From positions 1 to 10,389 of the forward strand of contig JAJDBL010000191.1 of assembly GCA_029261375.1 (NCBI GenBank): a stretch of DNA of 10,389 bases. The letters run 5' to 3'. Shown here one piece after another: positions 1-6,479 of the stretch. How positions within the stretch are numbered: the stretch's first letter is position 1; each line of letters starts with the position of its first letter. The translations under genes were made by a program, and so were the position numbers. The notes under the pieces were generated by a model. It saw only the letters and a program-made list of their open reading frames with translations. It had not been told where the DNA came from and did not search any database. This stretch comes from Nitrospirales bacterium. Its GTDB lineage: Bacteria > Nitrospirota > Nitrospiria > Nitrospirales > UBA2166.

Positions 1-656
1 AACTGCCGCTTCGCTTCACGGCCAATGACAGCGTGAAAATCGCGAACGATCATTGGATACGGATGCGGCCCCAACGCGGAACCGAGTATATAATGTGTAC
101 TTTCCACATGTGCGGTCCAATCACGCAGTGCTTCGCTAACAGCGTCCTTGAGCGTCCGACTCCCCGAATCTACCCCGCGCACGTCCGCGCCAAGCAGGCG
201 CATCCGGAACACATTGAGCGCCTGGCGTTCCATGTCCTCGGTTCCCATGTAGATCACACACTCGAGTCCAAACATCGCTGACACCGTTGCTACCGCAACG
301 CCATGCTGCCCAGCACCCGTTTCAGCAATGACACGGGTCTTGCCCATATACTTCGTCAACAATGCCTGGCCAACGGCATTATTAATCTTGTGGGCACCTG
401 TATGGCAGAGATCTTCCCGTTTTAGATAGATTTTTGCGCCACCAAGGCGCTCTGTAAGTCTCTCCGCAAAATAAAGAGGAGTGGGACGTCCAACATAGTG
501 TTCAAGGTAGGAATCCAGGGTTTTACAGAAGACAGGATCGCGCTTGCAATCCGCATAGATGGCCTCAAGGTCATCGAGCGCAGGTATTAACGTTTCTGGA
601 ACGTACCTTCCACCGTAGACGCCAAAACGTCCTTTCTTATCCGGTACTCGACTCAT
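1..656 (-). CDS. trpB: Tryptophan synthase beta chain, N-terminal part (cut by window edge)
   Basis: TrpB condenses indole with L-serine to give L-tryptophan, using pyridoxal phosphate; it works in the cytoplasm as an alpha2-beta2 complex with TrpA. The reverse strand reads 218 codons from ATG at 656 with no stop before the left edge, about half of the usual ~400 residues. The start [21 protein letters not shown] is typical of the family. The PLP-binding lysine lies in [10 protein letters not shown] (Lys90), and the catalytic glutamate in AETGAGQHG (Glu112); their 22-residue spacing matches that known for the enzyme (Lys87/Glu109 in Salmonella). The start overlaps the trpF stop as ATGA (653-656), so translation is probably coupled to trpF. 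No independent promoter is visible. The missing C-terminal half lies beyond position 1, and trpA would be expected there. Identity is certain; completeness cannot be judged. Confidence 0.97.
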   Translation of the reverse strand, partial: MSRVPDKKGRFGVYGGRYVPETLIPALDDLEAIYADCKRDPVFCKTLDSYLEHYVGRPTPLYFAERLTERLGGAKIYLKREDLCHTGAHKINNAVGQALLTKYMGKTRVIAETGAGQHGVAVATVSAMFGLECVIYMGTEDMERQALNVFRMRLLGADVRGVDSGSRTLKDAVSEALRDWTAHVESTHYILGSALGPHPYPMIVRDFHAVIGREAKRQ

Positions 657-1270
657 CCTCTAGCGGACTTCGCTTCGGAGACAAATCGGATCACTTTCTG
701 GTGGTCCTTTTTCCCGGGAGACTCTTCAACGCCGCTACTAACATCAACGCCGTAAGGATGTACAGTGGCAACCGCGCTGCGGACGTTATCCGGCGTGAGT
801 CCGCCAGCCAGGATCACATCCCCGTATTTTAGAGCCGTCCGAGCAAGTTCCCAATTCACTAGCTGTCCAGTTCCTCCCCATACTCCATCTACCGCCGCGT
901 CAAGAACAAATCCTCGTACCGAATACTCCCGCATACGATCAATATCATCTGGATTTCGCACCCGTATCGCCTTAATCGCGGAATGAGCAAATGCACGACA
1001 GTCCTCCGGGGTTTCATCTCCATGAAGCTGAGCAAGCGACAGCCCACATTCCCCCATGGTCTCCTGCATCAGACTGGGTTGTTCATTCACAAAGACACCA
1101 ACCGTTGTGACAAAAGGCGGAAGACGTTCTACAATACGTCGCACAGTACTTGGAGACACATACCGTGGACTCTCTCGATGGAAAATGAATCCCAACGCAT
1201 CCACGCCAGCATCTACAGAGTAAAGAGCATCAGCAACATTCGTGATGCCACAGATTTTTACTTTTAGCAT
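653..1270 (-). CDS. trpF: Phosphoribosylanthranilate isomerase
   Basis: TrpF converts N-(5'-phosphoribosyl)anthranilate to CdRP, the third step of the tryptophan branch, in the cytoplasm. The 205-residue protein has the normal length for a monofunctional (beta/alpha)8 enzyme. The start [10 protein letters not shown] carries the catalytic cysteine (Cys7). The general-acid aspartate is most likely Asp124 in FVLDA, followed by the GGTG loop. [10 protein letters not shown] (154-163) and [14 protein letters not shown] (176-189) are the C-terminal phosphate-binding segments of the family. The ATG at 1270 lacks a good Shine-Dalgarno sequence but overlaps the stop of the upstream lipoprotein gene by 7 bases, and its own stop overlaps the trpB start (ATGA). 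Expression therefore probably depends on coupling in a lipoprotein-trpF-trpB message. All key residues seem present and nothing suggests decay. Confidence 0.97.
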   Translation of the reverse strand: MLKVKICGITNVADALYSVDAGVDALGFIFHRESPRYVSPSTVRRIVERLPPFVTTVGVFVNEQPSLMQETMGECGLSLAQLHGDETPEDCRAFAHSAIKAIRVRNPDDIDRMREYSVRGFVLDAAVDGVWGGTGQLVNWELARTALKYGDVILAGGLTPDNVRSAVATVHPYGVDVSSGVEESPGKKDHQKVIRFVSEAKSARG

Positions 1271-1596
1271 CCGGAATATTTATAGGAGCTAAGTTTCTTC
1301 TCATCATCAAACTTTAACGTGATGACGCAGGTACGCGGATTAAAATTTCCGAGGAGCGTTCGGCTCCCACCGGCTATACGGGTATAGGTCCAGACTTCCC
1401 CTCCTAACCAACGTGAGGCCGTGGAGGAGGGAGGCCCCCACTCTTTTTCAAACCACTGTTGCGTCTCTCCACGCGCCTTAGCAGGCTCCAAAGACGTCTC
1501 AATGAAAGGGTTTGCTCCCATGCACGAGGCGAGGAAAAGGAGCGAAATGGCCATCAGCCCTATCGTTCCCACTCGAGTCTTCTCTAATCCAACCAT
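1264..1596 (-). CDS. Small predicted outer-membrane-type lipoprotein, BamE/SmpA-like pattern
   Basis: Function unknown. Reading from ATG at 1596 gives 110 residues: a short basic N-region, a hydrophobic stretch (about 13-24) and a lipobox LFLASC with Cys25, so the product should be cleaved by signal peptidase II and lipidated. The mature part carries QQWFEKEWGPPSS, then GGEVWTYTR and [21 protein letters not shown]. This order (helix ending in G-P-S, a W-Y strand, then a beta strand with a polar D-E turn) resembles small SmpA/OmlA/BamE-type lipoproteins, but that is a pattern match by eye. The open frame extends back to 1761. I chose 1596 because GGAGGGG (1606-1612, reverse strand) lies 9 bases ahead and because only this start gives a normal lipoprotein signal; GTG at 1602 is also possible. 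The stop overlaps trpF by 7 bases, which places this gene at the head of the trp unit without an obvious metabolic reason. Confidence 0.78.
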   Translation of the reverse strand: MVGLEKTRVGTIGLMAISLLFLASCMGANPFIETSLEPAKARGETQQWFEKEWGPPSSTASRWLGGEVWTYTRIAGGSRTLLGNFNPRTCVITLKFDDEKKLSSYKYSGC

Positions 1597-1830
1597 CAGC
1601 ACAATCCCCTCCACATGCTCGCGGGTGAGCGGGTTGAACCACATTTGCATTCCGGAACAAGCAAACCATGATTGCTCCGTGATTCTGCACGGAGAAACAA
1701 TGAGAGTCTCGATGCCATTCGCAAGGATCGCCAGGTCTGGAAGAATTTCATGTCGCCGCAAGGATGGCGACGAATGGACTTAGAGGTCTTACCGGAAGGC
1801 CGATCTATCAGCGACCCCTGTCCGGGTTCA
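1597..1830. other. Intergenic region between thioredoxin-like gene and lipoprotein gene
   Basis: This stretch of 234 bases separates the TlpA-like gene stop from the chosen lipoprotein start. Open frames cross it but none shows a recognisable protein. It holds the lipoprotein Shine-Dalgarno sequence (1606-1612) and two hairpins: the perfect one at 1675-1694, and a 6-bp stem at 1752-1757/1766-1771. Neither is followed by a T tract on the reverse strand, so a standard intrinsic terminator is not evident. I could not find a convincing -35/-10 pair here. It could be the leader of the lipoprotein-trpF-trpB message. Confidence 0.5.
1675..1694. repeat. Perfect 7-bp hairpin in the lipoprotein leader
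   Basis: CTCCGTG (1675-1681) and CACGGAG (1688-1694) are exact reverse complements around a 6-base loop. The flanks ATTG (1671-1674) and CAAT (1698-1701) can also pair past a three-base bulge. There is no U-run in either direction, so it is not a classic terminator. It could be a leader structure, an attenuated terminator or chance. Confidence 0.4.
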
Positions 1831-2391
1831 CTATGAGACAATCTCTTCGACAAACGATAAGAGTTTGGGGTGATGAAGAATCCCAGCGCCAGGATGCACA
1901 AGACGGACCGCGCCGTCTGCATCAATGAGCACGAATGTCGGAGTTGCGCGAACTCGAAAGTCTGAGGCAACAACGTTGCCTACGTCAAACGCACTGGGAA
2001 ACGTGAACACATCAGCATGCCCGTTAATGTACCCGAGAACATTCTCCTTCGCATCAGCAAATCCCACAGACAACACCTGGAGACCATACGGTTTTACCGC
2101 TTCATGAAAATCGTGAATCTTCGGAAGCTCGACTTGGCACACGTGACACCACGGCGCCCAAAACATCATCAAGGTTGGCTGTCCCTTCAGACTGCTCTTA
2201 CTTACTGCTTTTCCATCCACCGTCTGAAGGTGAAAATCGGGAGCTTGATGATGCGTTGGAAGGCCTTTTGATCCACCAAACCCGCTTTGCGCGGAGCTCA
2301 ATGAAGCGCCACCAAACACTAACCCCCCACACAATATCATCGAGATCGTGAACGCAACGGCCCGACGGGCCCGTGTCACATCTTGTAGCAT
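1831..2391 (-). CDS. Exported TlpA/ResA-like thioredoxin-fold protein
   Basis: Predicted thiol-disulphide oxidoreductase acting outside the cytoplasm, of the AhpC-TSA/Redoxin TlpA-like group. Family members typically keep cysteines reduced, for example during cytochrome c maturation; the substrate here cannot be told. From ATG at 2391 the protein has 186 residues. A basic start (RARR) and hydrophobic core (about 12-30) form a signal peptide, with likely cleavage after LSSA (Ala34). The thioredoxin domain begins near QAPDFHLQTVDG, with the active site FWAPWCHVC (Cys82, Cys85) and the cis-proline loop RATPTFVLI (Pro151). The active-site dipeptide HV differs from the PP or GP common in TlpA and thioredoxin. 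An in-frame ATG at 2403 exists, but GAGGT (2397-2401, reverse strand) sits 5 bases before the 2391 ATG, which I prefer. It lies between secA and the trp unit, with 230 bases to secA and 234 to the lipoprotein gene, so it may be transcribed alone. Confidence 0.9.
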   Translation of the reverse strand: MLQDVTRARRAVAFTISMILCGGLVFGGASLSSAQSGFGGSKGLPTHHQAPDFHLQTVDGKAVSKSSLKGQPTLMMFWAPWCHVCQVELPKIHDFHEAVKPYGLQVLSVGFADAKENVLGYINGHADVFTFPSAFDVGNVVASDFRVRATPTFVLIDADGAVRLVHPGAGILHHPKLLSFVEEIVS

Positions 2392-2396
2392 ATCGC

Positions 2397-2401
2397 ACCT
2401 C
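2397..2401 (-). promoter_or_regulatory. Shine-Dalgarno site that decides the thioredoxin-like start
   Basis: GAGGT on the reverse strand lies 5 bases upstream of the ATG at 2391 and inside the first codons of the alternative ATG at 2403, whose own upstream sequence has no purine-rich site. This favours the shorter protein. Confidence 0.6.
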
Positions 2402-2621
2402 ATTTCTAGTAAACGCTATCTTATAAATTGCGATCGAACATCTAACAGTGGCACACGCTCTTAAACCTTGTCAACACACTCTATGCTTGAACATTATCGT
2501 TGTCGAGTATCTTGCTGCGACCGCGGTAAACGCATGTCCAAACAGACGACAGAAGGTTTAGCGACGTCACGCAGTCTTGTGAGATTACACTAGCGGATGT
2601 GGTTCAGAAGATGGGGACAGT

Positions 2622-5321
2622 TCACGTACCGTGACATTTCTTATACTTTTTCCCACTCCCGCAGGGACAGAGATCGTTGCGTCCGACTTTGGCCCCCTCT
2701 CGTCGAACAGTCTGTGCCTGAGGCTCTGATTCTCCACGACTCAGGTGGACTGGCGCGCGACGCTCAGTTTCAAGTGTTGGGGGAGGTTCTCCTTGCGCCA
2801 ACTGTACACGATACAAATGCTCAAGGACTTCAGACTTAATGCGGGTCATCATGTTGGCAAACATATCGAACCCCTCGCGCTTATACTCAACCAAGGGATC
2901 TTTTTGGCCATACCCGCGCAGCCCGATACCTTCCTTCAGATGATCCATACCAAGCAGATGATCTTTCCATTGCGCATCAATGACGCGAAGCATGATCATT
3001 TTCTCGATCTGACGAAACACGTCGGTTCCGATGCTCTCCCGTTTCTGAGCATAGGCTTGGTGCATCTGCTCGACGATTTGCTCGCGGAGCGCATCCCGTC
3101 CCATATCTCGAAACACACTGGCATCGTCTCCGCCCTCACCGCGTATATTTGCCGCGAACTGACTCTGGCACGCATCTGCTAACCCATCGATGTCCCACGC
3201 TTCTTCGTACTGCTCCTCATCACAATGAACGGCCAGAATTCCATCGACAAGTTCTTCAATAGAAGCATGAATTTCTTCGGTCAGGTCATGATCAGCAAGG
3301 ATCAAGCGTCGTCGCTCATAGATGACCTCTCGTTGCTTGTTCATCACATCGTCATATTCAAGCAACTGTTTGCGAGTATCAAAATGATGGGCTTCGACCT
3401 TTTTCTGAGCGTTCTCTATCGATCGAGTAATCATTTTGTGCTCAATGGGAATACCTTCCTCCATTCCCAGTTTTTCCATAATGCTCGATATCCGCTCGGA
3501 CCCAAAAATGCGCAGGAGATCGTCTTCCAAGGAAAGATAAAACCGAGATGACCCTGGATCGCCCTGTCGGCCAGTGCGTCCTCGTAACTGATTGTCAACT
3601 CGGCGACTCTCGTGCCGTTCAGTTCCGACAATATGCAGTCCTCCAGAGGCTGCGACCTCCTGCTTTTCTTTTTCACATCCGTCTTGAATTTGTTTCAATC
3701 GGTGATCCTGATCGGCCTCTGACAAATCTGGAAATTGAGACAGCATCTGCTTAAACAGGAATTCAGGGTTTCCCCCGAGAAGAATATCGGTCCCACGGCC
3801 AGCCATGTTTGTCGCTATCGTTACGGCGCCTTGTCGCCCAGCCTGGGCAACGATCTCCGCTTCTTTTTCGTGAAACTTTGCATTCAGAACGGAATGTTTG
3901 ACCCCCTGTTTCTTGAGCATCCCTGATATTTTTTCTGATTTTTCGATGGAAATCGTCCCAACTAGCACGGGTTGTTGTCGTTGAGCACAATCGACGATAT
4001 CCTCCACAATCGCGGAGTACTTTTCTTGTACCGTCCGGTAGATCAGGTCGGGGTAGTCCACACGAATATTAGGTTGATTCGTCGGAGCCACCACCACGTC
4101 CAGGTTATAGATTTTGGCAAACTCCGCAGCTTCCGTATCAGCGGTTCCAGTCATTCCCGCTAACTTGTCATACATTCGAAAATAGTTTTGGAAGGTTACA
4201 GAGGCAAGCGTCTGGTTTTCATTTGCGATCTTTACCTTTTCTTTGGCTTCAACTGCTTGGTGCAGTCCATCACTCCATCGACGCCCCGGCATCAACCTGC
4301 CCGTAAACTCATCAACGATTGTGACCTCTCCATCGTTGACGACATAGTCAGTATCACGATGATAAAGCGTATGTGCACGCAATGCTTGAACGAGATGATG
4401 GACGAGACTAATGTGGGCGAGATCGTAGAGATTGTCCACACCCAGAAGGCGTTCTGCCTTAGCATTCCCAGCATCAGTCAGCGACGCCGTTTTCGTCTTT
4501 TCCTCAATAGTATAGTCGGCCTCTGCATTAAGGTGAGGAATGATCTTATCCAGTCGCTCATACAAATCAGTGGACTCCTCAGTAGGCCCAGAAATAATGA
4601 GCGGTGTCCGCGCTTCATCGATCAGGATGCTGTCCACCTCATCAACGATGGCAAAGTTCAATGATGGTTGGCTGCGGTGCGAGACACTCAGCACCATGTT
4701 GTCCCGCAGATAGTCAAATCCATACTCATTATTCGTCCCGTACGTGATATCGGCCTGGTAGGCTTCTTGACGGGTGACTGGTCGCAATGACTGCAGGCGA
4801 GGATCCGGTGCTTCATAGGAGGCATCAAACAAAAACGACGCTTCGTGCTGGATGACACCAAGGGAAAGACCGAGAGCAGAGTATAGAACGCCCATCCATT
4901 GTGCATCGCGCTTGGCCAGATAATCGTTCACGGTGATGAGATGTGCCCCACGACCTGCTAGCGCATCGAGATAGAGTGGGAGTGTCGCAACAAGAGTCTT
5001 CCCCTCCCCCGTCTTCATCTCAGAAATTTTTCCTTCATGCAGCACAATCCCACCGAGAATCTGAACATCAAAGTGCCGCATACCGAGCACTCGCTTTGAC
5101 ATCTCCCGACCCACGGCGAAAACCTCATGGAGGATGTCATCCAAGCCTTCGCCTTGAAGAAGCCTCCTTTTAAATTCGTCCGTCTTCGCTCGAAGGTCCG
5201 CATCACCAAGTGTTTCGACATGTTGCTCTAGCGACGCAACTTCAACAACACGGGGCCACAGGCGCTTGAGCTCACGATCATTTTTACTTCCAAAAAGCTG
5301 ATTGAGTATCGAGGTAATCAT
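2622..5321 (-). CDS. secA: Protein translocase ATPase SecA
   Basis: SecA is the motor ATPase that pushes unfolded preproteins through the SecYEG channel; it shuttles between cytosol and membrane. At 899 residues it has full length. The first nucleotide-binding domain shows Walker A MKTGEGKT (102-109), [14 protein letters not shown] (130-143), [17 protein letters not shown] (193-209) and Walker B DEVD (227-230) followed by [32 protein letters not shown] and [15 protein letters not shown] are the second helicase-domain motifs. [30 protein letters not shown] is in the helical scaffold region. The C-terminus ends in the zinc-binding SEC-C motif [13 protein letters not shown] (Cys885, Cys887, Cys896, His897), which usually binds SecB or ribosomes. 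Walker B lies about 18 residues later than in E. coli because of extra sequence around 160-185. The ATG at 5321 has only a weak GGATGG site ahead. A candidate promoter precedes it at 5374-5402. No terminator was seen after the stop. Confidence 0.99.
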   Translation of the reverse strand: MITSILNQLFGSKNDRELKRLWPRVVEVASLEQHVETLGDADLRAKTDEFKRRLLQGEGLDDILHEVFAVGREMSKRVLGMRHFDVQILGGIVLHEGKISEMKTGEGKTLVATLPLYLDALAGRGAHLITVNDYLAKRDAQWMGVLYSALGLSLGVIQHEASFLFDASYEAPDPRLQSLRPVTRQEAYQADITYGTNNEYGFDYLRDNMVLSVSHRSQPSLNFAIVDEVDSILIDEARTPLIISGPTEESTDLYERLDKIIPHLNAEADYTIEEKTKTASLTDAGNAKAERLLGVDNLYDLAHISLVHHLVQALRAHTLYHRDTDYVVNDGEVTIVDEFTGRLMPGRRWSDGLHQAVEAKEKVKIANENQTLASVTFQNYFRMYDKLAGMTGTADTEAAEFAKIYNLDVVVAPTNQPNIRVDYPDLIYRTVQEKYSAIVEDIVDCAQRQQPVLVGTISIEKSEKISGMLKKQGVKHSVLNAKFHEKEAEIVAQAGRQGAVTIATNMAGRGTDILLGGNPEFLFKQMLSQFPDLSEADQDHRLKQIQDGCEKEKQEVAASGGLHIVGTERHESRRVDNQLRGRTGRQGDPGSSRFYLSLEDDLLRIFGSERISSIMEKLGMEEGIPIEHKMITRSIENAQKKVEAHHFDTRKQLLEYDDVMNKQREVIYERRRLILADHDLTEEIHASIEELVDGILAVHCDEEQYEEAWDIDGLADACQSQFAANIRGEGGDDASVFRDMGRDALREQIVEQMHQAYAQKRESIGTDVFRQIEKMIMLRVIDAQWKDHLLGMDHLKEGIGLRGYGQKDPLVEYKREGFDMFANMMTRIKSEVLEHLYRVQLAQGEPPPTLETERRAPVHLSRGESEPQAQTVRREGAKVGRNDLCPCGSGKKYKKCHGT

Positions 5322-5359
5322 GCTGTGTCCATCCGTCGTCTAAGCCAAATCATGTAATT

Positions 5360-5376
5360 AATGATCATTCATGAAT
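5360..5376. repeat. Two overlapping 10-bp palindromes upstream of secA
   Basis: AATGATCATT (5360-5369) and ATTCATGAAT (5367-5376) are each perfect palindromes and share three bases. They lie 39-55 bases ahead of the secA start, at and just downstream of the candidate -10 element. They could be operator sites for a dimeric regulator, or reflect the local AT-rich composition. Confidence 0.4.
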
Positions 5377-5402
5377 ATCCATTCTGTCGAAACGCATCTC
5401 AA
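5374..5402 (-). promoter_or_regulatory. Candidate sigma70-type promoter of secA
   Basis: On the reverse strand TTGAGA (5397-5402) is followed after exactly 17 bases by GATATT (5374-5379); these match the -35 consensus at 5 of 6 and the -10 consensus at 4 of 6 positions. Transcription would start near 5367, leaving a leader of about 45 bases. The -35 box sits 10 bases after the yvcK stop, so secA might also be read through from yvcK. Confidence 0.35.
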
Positions 5403-5411
5403 CCGGAGGCA

Positions 5412-6398
5412 CTACATACCTGAATTCACCACTGGTGCCATCTCATCAAAAAGTTCAACAAGCGCACGTCCAGTCTGTTCTGGGTCATGGCGAACCGTCA
5501 CATGAGCATCCGAGGGAACCAATTCACAACTTTTTATTGTCTTCACTCCCATTGCATAGAGCGGTTCCGTATCGACCTGCACCTGGTGTGCGTCTCCCTC
5601 TTTGTACTTCGACTCGAGTACAGAGGGAATGGTGCCACCATGCACTAAAACCGCGTCCGGCACCCTTCCGCTGTATCGTAGTAGTTCCTCCACGTGCTCG
5701 GAGGCCATGTAACCATCCGTCTCGCCATATCGTGTCATGAGATTCAGAATATAGATTAGGGGCGCTTTCGTCTTCTGGATGGCCTGGGCAATCCCTGTCA
5801 CCAACAGATTAGGCACCGTGGAAGTAAAGAGATTTCCGGGCGCCAAGACGATGAAGTGGCTTTCTGCAATCGCGTCGATAGCCCTCGGATTGGCCTGTGC
5901 ATTTGGTTCAAGGTATACCCGCTGAATGGGAATCGAGGCGTCGTGCTTGGGAACATCAATATTCGCCTCTCCTTCTATAATCGTTCCATCAGCGAGTTCC
6001 GCAAAGAGGTGAACGTTGTCCCAGGTCACGGCAATCACGCGACCACGAATCTTAAGGATTCTGCTAATAGACTCAATCGCCTCTTCTTCCGACCCAAGAA
6101 TCTTCGTGAGTGCCAAAAAAAACATGTTGCCAAAACTACGGCCATCTAATGACGACTCCGCGAACCGGAATGAAAACAAATCTCTGAGGAGTTGGGACTC
6201 TTCCGACAACGCAACCAGGCACCGTCGCGCATCCCCAGGGGGCAACACTCCGAATTCATCTCGCAGCCTTCCAGAATCACCACCTGAGTCCATCATACTG
6301 ACGATCGACTGAACCCAGACGTCTTCATACGGTCTCAGGCCGGATAGGATATTAAATGACCCTGTTCCACCACCAACCACTGCTACTAATCGCTTCAT
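5412..6398 (-). CDS. yvcK: YvcK/CofD-like protein (gluconeogenesis factor family)
   Basis: Member of the CofD/UPF0052 family, YvcK branch. In Bacillus and mycobacteria such proteins bind UDP-GlcNAc and influence carbon flow and cell-envelope growth in the cytoplasm; the role here is inferred from that. From ATG at 6398 it has 328 residues, the usual length. The Rossmann-like start MKRLVAVVGGGTGSFN has its glycine loop at 9-13. It is followed by MMDSGGDSGRLRDEFG (35-50) with VLPPGD, by LAPGNLFTSTVPNLL (185-199), by NLMTRYGETDGYMASEH (219-235) and by LVHGGTIP (251-258), all in family order. A GTG at 6425 would add nine residues (RRYDGTVS), but the family begins at MKRLVAVVGGGTG, so I took 6398; no strong Shine-Dalgarno site supports either start. 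It lies 81 bases after the mutase gene and 90 before secA, all co-directional. Confidence 0.93.
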   Translation of the reverse strand: MKRLVAVVGGGTGSFNILSGLRPYEDVWVQSIVSMMDSGGDSGRLRDEFGVLPPGDARRCLVALSEESQLLRDLFSFRFAESSLDGRSFGNMFFLALTKILGSEEEAIESISRILKIRGRVIAVTWDNVHLFAELADGTIIEGEANIDVPKHDASIPIQRVYLEPNAQANPRAIDAIAESHFIVLAPGNLFTSTVPNLLVTGIAQAIQKTKAPLIYILNLMTRYGETDGYMASEHVEELLRYSGRVPDAVLVHGGTIPSVLESKYKEGDAHQVQVDTEPLYAMGVKTIKSCELVPSDAHVTVRHDPEQTGRALVELFDEMAPVVNSGM

Positions 6399-6451
6399 AG
6401 AAACAGTACCATCATAGCGGCGCACATCGATGAACCCAAGCTACTGCATGA

Positions 6452-6475
6452 CGCGGGCCTCGCGCCCTTCCCGCG
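6452..6475. repeat. GC-rich hairpin between mutase and yvcK
   Basis: CGCGGG (6452-6457) and CCCGCG (6470-6475) pair around a 12-base loop immediately after the mutase stop. No T tract follows on the reverse strand, so termination would be inefficient at best; it may only shape or stabilise the message between mutase and yvcK. Confidence 0.35.
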
Positions 6476-6479
6476 CCAG

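Noticed and set aside
33..281. Plus-strand open frame opposite trpB
   Set aside because: The opposite strand encodes highly conserved TrpB sequence, so this frame is an antisense shadow.
1597..1761. In-frame upstream extension of the lipoprotein to ATG 1761 (55 more residues)
   Set aside because: It would bury the lipoprotein signal 67 residues into the protein, the added residues show no recognisable features, and a good ribosome site fits the start at 1596.
1596..1973. Reverse-strand frame of 125 codons overlapping the thioredoxin 3' end and the intergenic gap
   Set aside because: Its first half is out of frame with the clearly real thioredoxin domain and the rest has no recognisable pattern; most likely a chance frame.
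2404..2621. TTGACA on the reverse strand (2469-2474) as the -35 box of the thioredoxin-like gene
   Set aside because: The box is perfect, but the nearest plausible -10 (TTAGAT) is 23 bases away, too far for a normal promoter. No other element or gene was seen in this 218-base gap.
6452..6475. GC-rich hairpin after the mutase as a strong intrinsic terminator
   Set aside because: No T tract follows the stem on the reverse strand and the loop is 12 bases; kept only as a low-confidence structure.
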